Positions 1-8,830 of a stretch of DNA of 32,476 nt are shown piece after piece (position 1 is the stretch's first letter; every line of letters starts with the position of its first letter). The stretch covers positions 1 through 32,476 of the forward strand of contig VBLR01000115.1 in NCBI GenBank assembly GCA_005878665.1, given 5' to 3'. The position numbers and the translations under genes were made by a program. Source of the DNA: Methanobacteriota archaeon. Its GTDB lineage: Archaea; Thermoplasmatota; Thermoplasmata; RBG-16-68-12. Below the pieces are notes generated by a model. That model did no database searches. It saw only the letters and a list, made by a program, of their open reading frames with translations, and was not told the DNA's origin.

Positions 1-1412
1 GTCTTCTTCAGCTGGATGACCCTCTTGACGAAGTTCTTCTTCGCAGTCGTGACGATCGCCTCGATGATGGCGCCGGAGATGATGTCCTTCCGCTTCACGG
101 TCTTGATCGCCTCTTTCGCCTCGGCGTCGAGTTTGACCTTGACCCACTTGTTCTCTCCGTAGAGTTCGTCGAGGACGAACCGGCGCAGCGACTCAATCGC
201 TTCCTTGTGGCCCCCGACCGCTTCGTCGAGGCTCTCCGCCGTCGGCAAGTCCTCGTTCAGGTAGATCCGCAGGATTTCCTCCGCCGCCTTGCGGTCCGGA
301 CGCGGGATCTCGATGATCTCATCGAATCGCCCGGGCCGCAACAGGGCGGGGTCCACGAGGTCCGCGCGGTTCGTCGCGCCGATCACGAAGACGTCGTGCA
401 GCTCCACGAGCCCGTCCATCTCGCTCAGGATCTGCGCGATGATGTTCTTGTGGACGCCCGAGGTGTCCATCATGCCGCGGACCGTGAACAGAGCCTCGAT
501 CTCGTCGAAGAAGACGATGCTCGGCTTCTTCTCGTGGGCCTGGCGGAAGATCTCCTTGATGATCCGCTCGCTCTCCCCGACCCACTTCGACAGGACGTCC
601 GCGATGCTGACGTTGAAGAACGTCATGTCGTTCTCCGTCGCGATCGCCTTCACGAGGAGCGTCTTGCCGCAGCCCGGGGGACCGTAGAGCAGGATCCCGC
701 GCGGCGCCTCGAGGGAGATCTGAGCGAACAGCTTCGCCTCCTGGTACGGCAGGACGACGACGTCCTTGATCCGCTCGATCGCTTCCATGAGCCCGCCGAT
801 CTCGCCGTACGTCACGTTCGGTTTCTCGCCGAGGAGCAGGGACTTGACCTCGAGGTTCGGGAGGATCTCCAGGACCTCCATCGTCGGAGGCAGCACCCCG
901 ATCTGGAATCCGGGTTTGAGCTTCTTGTACACCGCCTTGTCGCAATCGATCAGGCGCTTCTCCATGTCCCCTTCCACGGAGATCACGAGCTTGCCGTCCA
1001 TCATGTCGACGACCTTCGCGATCACGCCTTCGTTGCGCACCGCGCTGCCCTCGACGATGGCGTAGGTCTGCGGATGCACCCAGACGTACTGGCCGACGCC
1101 GAGCTGAGATTTGTCGACGAGTCCGGTCGAGACTTTCAATAGCTCCGTGGCACGCGCCACGACCACCTGATTCCCGTCGAGGTCGGGCCCTTCTTTGCGG
1201 ACGACGTACGCGTAGAGGAGCGGCGGTTGTTTGATCTTGTTGAACTTGTCCTCGTACGCCTTCAGGCGGTACTCCCGCTCCTCGATCTCGTAGCGGAAGG
1301 AGTGGAGGTCGCGCTCGTACTGCCGACGAAGGCGATCCATCTTCTCCTCGAACTCGTCCCGGACTTCTTCCGCCGACTTGGACACCTTCCCGTCGCCCTC
1401 ATCACTCGCCAT
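1..1412 (-). CDS. AAA+ ring ATPase, tandem-OB ARC/Mpa/PAN-like proteasomal-type unfoldase (3' end cut by window)
   Basis: The frame is open from ATG at 1412 down to base 1, giving 470 codons with no stop, so the C-terminus lies outside the window. Residues about 10-60 are a charged coiled coil. Residues about 65-205 look like two consecutive small beta-barrel (OB) segments. The AAA+ domain follows: Walker A GPPGCGKT at 244-251, Walker B IVFFDEIE at 299-306, and an RPGRFDE segment further on. Coiled coil plus OB plus one AAA+ domain is the layout of proteasome-activating ATPases. Two OB segments, and wording such as VIGATNRADLVDPALLRPGR followed by PRPD, fit bacterial ARC/Mpa better than archaeal PAN, which has one OB domain. 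The expected role is ATP-driven unfolding of substrates for a protease, probably the 20S proteasome. The C-terminal HbYX docking motif cannot be checked here. A GGTGAT sequence precedes the ATG. A weak TATA-like AAAGCTTTAATT lies near 1536-1548. Confidence 0.9.
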   Translation of the reverse strand, partial: MASDEGDGKVSKSAEEVRDEFEEKMDRLRRQYERDLHSFRYEIEEREYRLKAYEDKFNKIKQPPLLYAYVVRKEGPDLDGNQVVVARATELLKVSTGLVDKSQLGVGQYVWVHPQTYAIVEGSAVRNEGVIAKVVDMMDGKLVISVEGDMEKRLIDCDKAVYKKLKPGFQIGVLPPTMEVLEILPNLEVKSLLLGEKPNVTYGEIGGLMEAIERIKDVVVLPYQEAKLFAQISLEAPRGILLYGPPGCGKTLLVKAIATENDMTFFNVSIADVLSKWVGESERIIKEIFRQAHEKKPSIVFFDEIEALFTVRGMMDTSGVHKNIIAQILSEMDGLVELHDVFVIGATNRADLVDPALLRPGRFDEIIEIPRPDRKAAEEILRIYLNEDLPTAESLDEAVGGHKEAIESLRRFVLDELYGENKWVKVKLDAEAKEAIKTVKRKDIISGAIIEAIVTTAKKNFVKRVIQLKK

Positions 1413-1703
1413 TTTTGGATCACCGCGGGCTTGCGCGCGCGATTCGGTCAGGACGCGACGGCATCTGCTCTAGGGACGCGAGTCTGTGGAACAAGCTGCC
1501 GCCTCGTCCCATCCCTTGTTAGAAAGTGGCATCCGGAATTAAAGCTTTTGTTATCGGTACTGAAGATGCGACAACCCGTGAACGCGCGCCCGATCTCCTC
1601 CCCCGACAAGGGAGAGGTCGCATCGGCGATTCGCGAGCGGCTTGTTGTAGCGAATGAGGACGGAAAGCCGGGCCGCGCACGTGCTCGACGTCGCGCGGTC
1701 TCC

Positions 1704-4700
1704 CTAGGTGTATCCGCCCTGGATCAACTTCTTGATATACGGGGTCAGGACCCGAGCGAGGCCCATGTCCCCGTCCCAATCTTCGATCTGGTCCCAGTGG
1801 TGATCTTCCATGTCCTTGATGCACCGCTCGATCTGGCCGGTCCAGCTCTGCGTGCCGTCCCCTTCGATTCTCGCCGCGAGGACGAGCCACCGGCCTCGAC
1901 CGATCAGGATGTGCATGTGGCCGACCGTCATCTCGTTCAGGTCGGCGTAGTCGTCTCCGCGAAGCGCGTCCTTCACGAACGCTTGCACGGCCGTGAGCAT
2001 CCCGCTCAGGATGTCCGTGTCGACGTCGGGTCGAAGTCGACGGGTCTCGTGCTTGATGAGGAGTCCATCCTTGTGATTGAGGAGGAACACGTCCTCGACG
2101 ATCGCCTCGCTCTCCTTCGCGGTCGGAGCCGCAGGGGAAGGCTTCGATCCCGTTTGTGATCGACGCCGCACGAGGAAGAAGAGGGCCCCCGCAATCGCGG
2201 CGGCCACGAGCAAGAGGATCCACCAGAATTGCCCCAACAGGTTGGGGGCCGTTGCGAACTGGAATGTCTTCGACTGGACCATCGAGTTTCCCGCGAGGTC
2301 GCGCGCGCTCGAATCGATGACGACGAAGTACGTCATCCCGGATTGCAGCTCGCGGGTCGGGACGAATGTCACCGTCCGGGAGTCCGGACTCCACTGGAAG
2401 GAGCCATCGATCGCCGGTGTGATCGAGAACGCCTGCTCGACGGACGCCTGATCCATCCCTTCGCTGAAAGTGATCCGTATCCACGGGGTCGTGTTCGTGT
2501 CCGCGCCAATCGGGCGGGTGTCGGTCACGAACGGATTGATGACGTCGATCAGAGTCCATGTATCGTTCACGGCCGGCGTGGGCTCGACGTTCCCCGCGCG
2601 ATCCCGGGCCATCGTCCGGAACGCGTAGACGTGGGCACCTTGGCCGACGAACGACGCACTCGTCGCGGTCGTGTTGGTGTAGCCCGCGAGATCCGTCCAC
2701 GGACCCGAATCGTCCTGCCACTGCACGTGGTAGCCCGCGATGTCGGTCGTGCCGGTCGCCGGGCCCCAAGCGATCGTGAACTGGATTTGGTCCTCGTAGT
2801 TCGGCAAGAAAACCATGACCGAGTCGGGCGGAGTCGCATCCACGATCGTCCACGAGTCGTTACCAGCGGTCATCTCGACGTTCCCCGCACGGTCCGTCGC
2901 GTTCGAGCGGAAGGCATACGTATGGCCGTCCACGCCGGTGTACATGGCGGACGTCGTCGAGGCCGTTGTGACCATCCAATCCGACCAGGCCCCGCCGTTG
3001 TCGCGCACCTGAATCCGGTAGCTCGCGATGTCGAGGGTGTCGAACTGCGGTCCCCAGTAGACCGGGAACGTGAGCGACGTTTCGTACGTGGGAAGCTTAA
3101 GGGTGTGGGAGAAGGGCCGGCCCGTGTCGACCAGGGTCCAGGTGTCGTTGCCGGCCGTGATTTCGAAGTTCCCCGCACGGTCCGTCGCATTCGAGCGGAA
3201 CGCGTAGACTCCCTGCCCAGTGCTTACGAACGTCCCCGAGGTCGCGGTCGTGTCGACGAGCCAATTCGTCCATCCCGCGGCTCCGGCGTTGTATTGGATC
3301 GTATAGGACGCGATGTCCGTGACCCCGGCGTCCGGCGCCCAGGACACGGTGAACGAGTTCGTGTTCTTGTACGCACTCAGCGGGTTCACATGGGAGCCCG
3401 GTCGGAGCGTGTCGACCGTGGTCCAAGTGTCGTTCGCGGACGGACCCGCTTCCCGGTTTCCCGCACGGTCGTCCGCCGTCGTCGCGAACTCGTACACCCC
3501 ATCGGCGGATGCTGTGAACATGAACTGGCCAAAATTCCCCGCGGGTTGGACCGCGTACTGGACCCAGACCGCGCTCCCCCCGGTCCGATACCAGAGGGTG
3601 ATGTTTCCCAGCCCGGTCCCGTTCCCGTCCGAGGCCGTGTACCAGACCGAGAACGTCAGGGCGCTCTCGTATGTCGGCAAGGAGCCGGCCGCAGAGGTCG
3701 GGGCGATCTTGTCCACCATCACGAAGGATTCTGTATGGCTCGTGCCCATGTCCACCGACCGGGGATCGTTCGCGAACGAATACGGCGGATACGTCGCGCT
3801 GACCTGCGTCTGGTTGTCCGTCGGCAATGGGGAGTCGATGTAGACCCGATCGGTCACCAGGATCCACGGTTGGACTCCGCTCGGGGTTGTACGATCCCAA
3901 ATCCGCGTGCTCCCATCCATGACGACGACATGCGCTCCCCCAACGGGTGTGAATGCGTTGGGCCAGAGCGCGTCGACTTCGAGGTAGTTCTGCACGGTGA
4001 GATTTCCCGCGGCCATCACGGCCCATTTCGTGAAGGGGCTGTTGATCGCGGTCGCCTCGGTATAGTTGTCCACGTAGAATTCGTAGCTGCCGACCGACGT
4101 CAACGTCGCGTTGTCCGCCGTGAACCGCGTGGTGAACGTGTTGTTGCCAATCAGGAAGTATCCGTCCGCGTACGAGGCCTGAATCGGTGCGCCGTTGCCG
4201 GCCCCGCCCTTCGTGACACCGGAAATCGTATCGCTCGCGGACCGGCCGTTCGCGACGAGACCCGAGGCAATGCCGTACGCGTCTCCACCGCGGCCGCCGT
4301 CCGACGCGTCGAGTGCGTCACCACCCCGGCCGCCTTGCATCGTGGTGACCCGGTTCGAAGAGAGGTTCGGAGATACGAATACCTCCGCGGCCCCCGCCGC
4401 CGTGCCTCCGTTGCCGCCGAACCCCGTGCCGATTCCGCCGGCTCCTCCGGTGACGGTGTCGACTTGGTTGTAACTGGTCTGCGTCTTGTTGAACAATCCA
4501 TCATTGTTCCCGAAGAAGACGATGCCCGTCGCGTTGCCGCCGTACCCGCCGCGCACGCCGAGGCCCCCGGCTCCGCCCGTCATCGTCGTGAAGGTGTTGG
4601 CGTGGACCGTCGCGATGCCGGCGACATAGAAGACCGCAATGCCGTTCGCCGCGCCGCCGGTTCCGCCGATCCCGGAACCACCACCGGCCGCCGCCCCGTT

Positions 4701-6008
4701 CCCGCCAATCCCGCCCCGGACCGTCTGAATGGAATTGCCGCTGGCGTCGGCGTTCATCGCGATAATCAGGAAGAGTCCTTCGGCGTCACCGCCCGCACCG
4801 CCGTTGCCGTTCGTCGCACCCTTCCCGCCCGCTCCTCCGTTGCCACCGGCCACGACATCAACGGTATTCGCGGACAACTGGCTGCTGCCTGAGGAGCTCG
4901 CCACCTCGATGGCGACGGCCGACCCGGCATCTCCGCCTCGGCCCCCGGTGACGGTCGTGGCACTGCCGCCGCCTGCGCCGCCGGATCCGCCCGATACCGT
5001 CGTGATCATGTTCCACTGAATCGTCGCGCCCGGCGTTCCGACGACGACAATCCCGGCCGCGGAACCACCGTTGCCGCCCCGACCGCCGGTGCCTCCGGCG
5101 ATCGCTTGACCGTCCCCACCGCGTCCGCCGGTCACGCTGTCAATTGTGTTCGCCGTGATCGAGGCCGAGGGCGCCGCGACTACATAGATCCCCGCGCCGA
5201 TCGATCCGTCCCGGCCCGGGGCTCCGGGGACCCCACCGGGCGCCCCGCTGAATCCGCGGACGCCTTGAATCATGTTTCCGTCAATCGATGCGGTCGCGCC
5301 GGCCGTCAGGAGGATGCCCATCGCAAAGCCGCTGCTCACATTCGTGATCGTGTTGCGCGAGATCGTCGGGGTTCCAGGCTGCTCGACCTGGATGCCGATT
5401 CCGGTGGCGTTGATTGCGTTGTTCGTAATCTGAACATTCGAGGCGTTCGCGTACACGCCGACGTTCGTGGCTCGCAGGATCGTGTTGCTCGAGACGAAAC
5501 TCGAAGACCGAACGAAGGCGAAACCGACCCCCGCTTGGAGAATCGTGTTGCTGATGATGTTCGGAGAGCTGTCGGTCGCCGTGATCGCGCGGTCGGCTCG
5601 GTCGAAGGTCGACCAGGAGACGGATCCGGACGAGCTCGCATTGAACTGAATGCCGCCCCATGGAAACGGCGACCCGGTGTTGTTTGCGGTGAAGGTAATG
5701 GGTTTGGCCGGGGTCCCATCGGCCGTCAGCCTCCCCTCGACGAAGAGGTGGACGCCAGGATCGAACCTCACTATCGTTCCAGGCATGATTGTGAGGGCCC
5801 CTGAAGGACGAATCGTGAGCGGACCTATTACCGTGTAATTGATGTCGGCTCCGCCTCCCCAAGTCGTGGGCACGCTGATGATCCCTCGGACATAGGTCGT
5901 GGCGCTCGTGGTCGGAGCGGTGACTAACAAGATGGCGCCGACGGAGCCGAGCACGGCGAAAACAATCGCCACGCTCCTGATGGAGGACCACGACGGGTGG
6001 GGGCGCAT
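1704..6008 (-). CDS. Secreted beta-helix / Ig-like surface protein with C-terminal membrane helix and small cytoplasmic domain
   Basis: 1434 residues. Residues 1-36 are a signal peptide (hydrophobic core SVAIVFAVLGSVGAILLV). Residues about 40-590 resemble NosD-type right-handed beta-helix turns (ITNNAI, ISRNTI and SANTVD-type steps) interleaved with Gly-rich loops. Residues 765-1153 hold four tandem Ig/FN3-like repeats of 95-100 residues, each with a YAFR..A.DRAGN signature and a terminal DTWT.VD; the first is divergent. Residues about 1155-1250 resemble the SbsA/Big_5 Ig fold (ITFSEGMD, then VTFVPTRELQSGMTYFV). A membrane helix lies at about 1257-1276, followed by RRR. The last roughly 155 residues should be cytoplasmic and carry an alpha/beta module (VFLLNHKDGLLIKH, then DILSGMLTAVQAFVKD, then WDGDMG). 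From memory, similar tails end other archaeal surface proteins; I could not verify this. The role is probably surface binding or sensing. The gene is divergent from the acyl-CoA synthetase. GGGAG lies about 12 nt before the ATG. Confidence 0.92.
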   Translation of the reverse strand: MRPHPSWSSIRSVAIVFAVLGSVGAILLVTAPTTSATTYVRGIISVPTTWGGGADINYTVIGPLTIRPSGALTIMPGTIVRFDPGVHLFVEGRLTADGTPAKPITFTANNTGSPFPWGGIQFNASSSGSVSWSTFDRADRAITATDSSPNIISNTILQAGVGFAFVRSSSFVSSNTILRATNVGVYANASNVQITNNAINATGIGIQVEQPGTPTISRNTITNVSSGFAMGILLTAGATASIDGNMIQGVRGFSGAPGGVPGAPGRDGSIGAGIYVVAAPSASITANTIDSVTGGRGGDGQAIAGGTGGRGGNGGSAAGIVVVGTPGATIQWNMITTVSGGSGGAGGGSATTVTGGRGGDAGSAVAIEVASSSGSSQLSANTVDVVAGGNGGAGGKGATNGNGGAGGDAEGLFLIIAMNADASGNSIQTVRGGIGGNGAAAGGGSGIGGTGGAANGIAVFYVAGIATVHANTFTTMTGGAGGLGVRGGYGGNATGIVFFGNNDGLFNKTQTSYNQVDTVTGGAGGIGTGFGGNGGTAAGAAEVFVSPNLSSNRVTTMQGGRGGDALDASDGGRGGDAYGIASGLVANGRSASDTISGVTKGGAGNGAPIQASYADGYFLIGNNTFTTRFTADNATLTSVGSYEFYVDNYTEATAINSPFTKWAVMAAGNLTVQNYLEVDALWPNAFTPVGGAHVVVMDGSTRIWDRTTPSGVQPWILVTDRVYIDSPLPTDNQTQVSATYPPYSFANDPRSVDMGTSHTESFVMVDKIAPTSAAGSLPTYESALTFSVWYTASDGNGTGLGNITLWYRTGGSAVWVQYAVQPAGNFGQFMFTASADGVYEFATTADDRAGNREAGPSANDTWTTVDTLRPGSHVNPLSAYKNTNSFTVSWAPDAGVTDIASYTIQYNAGAAGWTNWLVDTTATSGTFVSTGQGVYAFRSNATDRAGNFEITAGNDTWTLVDTGRPFSHTLKLPTYETSLTFPVYWGPQFDTLDIASYRIQVRDNGGAWSDWMVTTASTTSAMYTGVDGHTYAFRSNATDRAGNVEMTAGNDSWTIVDATPPDSVMVFLPNYEDQIQFTIAWGPATGTTDIAGYHVQWQDDSGPWTDLAGYTNTTATSASFVGQGAHVYAFRTMARDRAGNVEPTPAVNDTWTLIDVINPFVTDTRPIGADTNTTPWIRITFSEGMDQASVEQAFSITPAIDGSFQWSPDSRTVTFVPTRELQSGMTYFVVIDSSARDLAGNSMVQSKTFQFATAPNLLGQFWWILLLVAAAIAGALFFLVRRRSQTGSKPSPAAPTAKESEAIVEDVFLLNHKDGLLIKHETRRLRPDVDTDILSGMLTAVQAFVKDALRGDDYADLNEMTVGHMHILIGRGRWLVLAARIEGDGTQSWTGQIERCIKDMEDHHWDQIEDWDGDMGLARVLTPYIKKLIQGGYT
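2550..3716 (-). repeat. Four tandem Ig/FN3-like protein repeats inside the beta-helix surface protein
   Basis: Successive units start at the VD(K/T/A) codons at 3716, 3416, 3131 and 2843, and the array ends at the IDV codons at 2549. Unit lengths are 300, 285, 288 and 294 nt. Each unit holds a (P/A)xYExxLTF-type strand, a DIA.Y.(I/V)Q strand in units two to four, then YAFR..A.DRAGN.E. The first unit is the most divergent (TLWYR instead of the DIASY strand). Confidence 0.85.
4185..5262 (-). repeat. Gly-rich loop array within the beta-helix (about nine GGxGG inserts, one collagen-like)
   Basis: About nine stretches of the type TGGRGGDGQ, GGSGGAGGG, AGGNGGAGGKG and RGGIGGNG recur at roughly 30-45 residue intervals. 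They sit between hydrophobic beta-helix turns such as GIVVVGTPGATIQWNMITTV. The first insert has Gly at every third position with Pro (GFSGAPGGVPGAPGRDG), which is collagen-like with one interruption. The high GC of Gly codons creates long shadow frames on the opposite strand. Confidence 0.8.
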
Positions 6009-6070
6009 GCGGGACGGCGTCTCCCGGGCAAGGGATTTCCCCGGCCCAGTGCCGTCCCTGTTCCCCGCCT

Positions 6071-6081
6071 CGATATATTAC
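6071..6081. promoter_or_regulatory. TATA-like element shared by divergent genes
   Basis: CGATATATTAC is the only AT-rich block between the two divergent genes. It reads as a TATA box in both directions. On the plus strand the start site would fall near 6102, just before an in-frame ATG at 6104. On the minus strand it would fall near 6050, leaving a leader of about 40 nt before the ATG at 6008. Assignment is by spacing only. Confidence 0.45.
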
Positions 6082-6187
6082 CCAAATGGCGCCGTTATCG
6101 TGCATGATAGCAACTTCGAACCGGGATAATGGCCGTCGCCTGGAGGAGGCGAGAACCTTCAAGCCGCGCCGAGGGTTAGGCGCCGCG

Positions 6188-8308
6188 GTGCCGCGAACGG
6201 GACTCGACGCGATCTTCTCGCCATCGTCCATTGCAATCGTCGGCGCGTCCCGTCACCGCGGAAAAATCGGATACGAAATCCTGCACAACCTGATCGTGAA
6301 CGAGTACCAGGGGACCGTGTATCCCGTGAATCCGAAGGCGACGAGCGTCCACGGGATTCGGTCGTACCGGAGTGTCCTCGAGATCCCGGATGCCGTGGAC
6401 CTCGCGGTCATCACCGTCCCCGCGGAGGTCGCCATCGCGGCCGTCGAAGAGTGCGGCAAGAAGGGCGTGAAAGGGCTCGTCGTGATTACGGCCGGGTTCC
6501 GGGAGGTCGGCGAAGCCGGAGCGGCCCGAGAGGCGCGACTCGTCGCCCTGTGCGACGAGTACGGCATGACGATGATCGGCCCGAACTGCATGGGCGTGAT
6601 CAACACCCACCCCGACATCCAGATGGACGCGACCTTCGCGCCGACGCCGCCGCTCCCCGGTGGGATCTCGCTCGCGACGCAGAGCGGCGCCCTCGGCATC
6701 GCGATCCTGGACCACGCAAAATCCCTCGGCGTCGGCTTTGCCAAGTTCTGCTCGCTGGGGAACAAGGCCCAGGTGAGCCTCAACGATCTCCTCCGGATGT
6801 GGCACCGGGACCCGGACACGAAACTGATCCTCGCCTACATCGAGAATTTCGGCAACCCGAGGAATTTCGTCCGAATCGCGCGCGAGACCACGAAAGACAA
6901 GCCCGTCATCGCGGTGAAGTCGGGCCGTTCGGAGGCGGGAAGCCGTGCGGCGGTGTCCCACACGGGTTCCCTCGGCGGCTCGGATCTCGCCGCGGACGCG
7001 GTATTCACACAGACGGGGGTGCTGCGAGCGAACTCGATCGAGGAGCTCTTCGATCTCGCCATGGCGTTCGCCTTGCAACCGATTCCCCGGGGAGACCGCG
7101 TCGCGGTGGTCTCGGATGCGGGAGGCCCCGCGATCATGTGCGTCGACGAACTGGTCGCCCAGGGCCTGCGGCTCGCCGAGCTCGACCGGGCGACGATCAC
7201 GTACATGAAGAGCTGGGCTCCGTCGGAAGCGTCGCTTCACAACCCGATCGACCTCACCCCGCAGGGGAGCCTCGAAGATTACCGACGCGCCATGGAGGCC
7301 GTCCTCGCCGACGAAGGCGTGGACGCCGCGATCGCGATCTACGTGCCGCCCGTCCGAGTGAACGAAGTGGATGTCGCGCGCGCAATCTGGGAGACGGCGC
7401 AGAAACATCGGAAGCCGGTCTTGTGCAACTTCCTCGGACGGGCCGAGGACAGTGCGGGCTTCGTCGAGCTGGTGACGCATCGCGTCCCTTCGTATTCGTA
7501 CCCGGAAAGCGCGGCGCGGGCGCTCGCCGCGATGCGCCGGTACGCCCGATTCCGGGACCGGGAGGAAGGGGAGCTTCGAACCTTCTCGGTCAATCGCGGC
7601 GCCGCCGAATCCAGCTTGGCCCGGGCTCGAGCGGAGGGGCGAGCCCTGCTGCGTGGCGACGAGGCGAACATGCTCCTCGAGGCGTACGGGATTCGTACGG
7701 CAGCGACTCGGTTCGTCCGCTCGGTCGAAGACTTGCCCCGCGCCGCGGCGGAGATCGGCTATCCGGTGGTCATGAAGGCGGTCGGTCCGACTCTCATTCA
7801 CAAGTCCGAAATGCACGCGGTCCTGCTAGACGTCCGGGCCAAAGATGCGCTCCTGGACGGGGCTTCCCAGATGGCGCGTCGCCTGCGGGATCGAGGGGTC
7901 GCTCTCGAGGGATTCTTGGTCCAAGAATTCGTGACGGGCGGAATGGAGGTGATCTTGGGCATGACCCGGGACAAGGTCTACGGACCGTGCCTGGTGTTCG
8001 GCCTTGGCGGTATCTACGTCGAGTACCTGAAGGACGTCGCGTTCGGACTGCCGCCGCTGACGGATCGAGATGGGATGCGAATGATCGAATCGATCCGGAC
8101 GTATCCCCTCCTGAAAGGCGTCCGGGGCGAGCGGGCGCGAGATGTGAAGGCAGTGCAAGACGCACTCCTCCGACTCGCCCAACTCGTATCGGACTTCGAG
8201 GCGATTCAAGAGATCGATCTGAACCCGGTCGTGGTCTTCCCGGAAGGCGATGGTTACAAAACGGTCGATGCCCGAATCGCGCTCGCGCCCCCCGCGGCCG
8301 AGACCTAA
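6188..8308 (+). CDS. ADP-forming acyl-CoA synthetase (acetate--CoA ligase type), fused alpha-beta subunits
   Basis: Catalyses acyl-CoA + ADP + Pi to acid + ATP + CoA (reversible), giving substrate-level ATP or acyl activation in archaeal organic-acid and amino-acid metabolism. The N-terminal CoA-binding Rossmann segment starts with IFSPSSIAIVGAS. Succinyl-CoA-synthetase-like domains follow with SHTGSLGG, whose His258 matches the phosphorylated histidine of characterised enzymes. The C-terminal third is the ATP-grasp beta part (GYPVVMKAVGPTLIHKSE, then FGLGGIYVEYLKDVAF, then EIDLNPVVV). The 706-residue single-chain length is usual for fused forms. I chose GTG 6188: family proteins begin about here, His numbering then matches the known enzyme, and GAGGG lies about 10 nt upstream. 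In-frame ATGs at 6104 (possibly leaderless) and 6086 would add 28-34 untypical residues. Acyl specificity cannot be read from the sequence. Confidence 0.93.
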   Translation: MPRTGLDAIFSPSSIAIVGASRHRGKIGYEILHNLIVNEYQGTVYPVNPKATSVHGIRSYRSVLEIPDAVDLAVITVPAEVAIAAVEECGKKGVKGLVVITAGFREVGEAGAAREARLVALCDEYGMTMIGPNCMGVINTHPDIQMDATFAPTPPLPGGISLATQSGALGIAILDHAKSLGVGFAKFCSLGNKAQVSLNDLLRMWHRDPDTKLILAYIENFGNPRNFVRIARETTKDKPVIAVKSGRSEAGSRAAVSHTGSLGGSDLAADAVFTQTGVLRANSIEELFDLAMAFALQPIPRGDRVAVVSDAGGPAIMCVDELVAQGLRLAELDRATITYMKSWAPSEASLHNPIDLTPQGSLEDYRRAMEAVLADEGVDAAIAIYVPPVRVNEVDVARAIWETAQKHRKPVLCNFLGRAEDSAGFVELVTHRVPSYSYPESAARALAAMRRYARFRDREEGELRTFSVNRGAAESSLARARAEGRALLRGDEANMLLEAYGIRTAATRFVRSVEDLPRAAAEIGYPVVMKAVGPTLIHKSEMHAVLLDVRAKDALLDGASQMARRLRDRGVALEGFLVQEFVTGGMEVILGMTRDKVYGPCLVFGLGGIYVEYLKDVAFGLPPLTDRDGMRMIESIRTYPLLKGVRGERARDVKAVQDALLRLAQLVSDFEAIQEIDLNPVVVFPEGDGYKTVDARIALAPPAAET

Positions 8309-8324
8309 GGGACGCGGTACGAAT

Positions 8325-8726
8325 TCATTCGCCGGGAGCTGGGCCGCTTAACTCGATCCAGATTCCGTCTGGGTCCTCGACGTATGCGAGCAGACTCGTT
8401 CCCTCAACGAACGGAGGATGGCCGACCCGTGCCCCCTTCGAAAGCAGCTCTCGGTAAGCCCGCTCGACGTCCTCGCAGGCGAACGCGATGTGGTCGAGCT
8501 CGTCCCCGTTGCGATACGGTCCTGCGAAGAACTTGGAGCCATCGGGATACCAGTTCAGTTCGAGCAACTGTTTCGATCCCGCGCTGCGAAGCTCTGCCCA
8601 TTCACCCTCTGTTTCCGGAACATGCTGACGGCGGACGACCTGCATTCCAAGAGCGTCCCGGTAGAACGAGATCGAACGGTCCATGTCTCGCACCTGAATC
8701 CCGACGTACGCGAGTTTGTAGCGCAT
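8325..8726 (-). CDS. VOC-superfamily protein, glyoxalase I-like
   Basis: 133 residues with two beta-alpha-beta-beta-beta modules: YVGIQVRDMDRSISFYRDALGM at the start, then LDHIAFACEDVERAYREL, and at the end VEDPDGIWIELSG. This is the lactoylglutathione lyase/VOC fold, which acts as a metal-dependent lyase, isomerase or dioxygenase on small molecules. Relative to E. coli GloA, the ligands Glu (LLELNW), His (LDHIAF) and Glu (IWIEL) are present. The first His ligand position appears to be a Tyr or Ala, so glyoxalase activity is uncertain. I chose ATG 8726 because the domain begins there; an upstream ATG at 8789 adds 21 residues unlike the family. It converges with the acyl-CoA synthetase, with 16 bp between the stops. 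Confidence 0.85.
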   Translation of the reverse strand: MRYKLAYVGIQVRDMDRSISFYRDALGMQVVRRQHVPETEGEWAELRSAGSKQLLELNWYPDGSKFFAGPYRNGDELDHIAFACEDVERAYRELLSKGARVGHPPFVEGTSLLAYVEDPDGIWIELSGPAPGE

Positions 8727-8830
8727 GAAACCGATGGCCCCAGCCACCCGCAGCGCATAAGGGATTTCCCGCCAAACGACGGCGCGCAACGCTTGTAGCC
8801 TCGAAGGGCTATGTCCCTGGGGAGGGGGAC

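Noticed and set aside
319-1142. Open frames on both strands over the AAA+ ATPase gene
   Set aside because: The minus-strand frame open from 1412 to base 1 gives perfect Walker A and B motifs; the others have no motif and are shadows.
1590-1622. Small hairpin (CTCCC/GGGAG) between the surface protein and the AAA+ gene
   Set aside because: Only about five base pairs with a mismatch next to them and no T-run. The 291-bp gap otherwise holds only a weak TATA-like element.
2229-4892. Long plus-strand frame (887 codons) opposite the beta-helix surface protein
   Set aside because: It is Arg/Gly/Pro-rich with no domain pattern, and lies wholly antisense to a gene with signal peptide, repeats and membrane helix. 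High GC and few stop-prone codons explain it.
6176-7816. 546-codon minus-strand frame opposite the acyl-CoA synthetase
   Set aside because: Arg/His/Asp-rich shadow of a gene with clear catalytic motifs on the plus strand.
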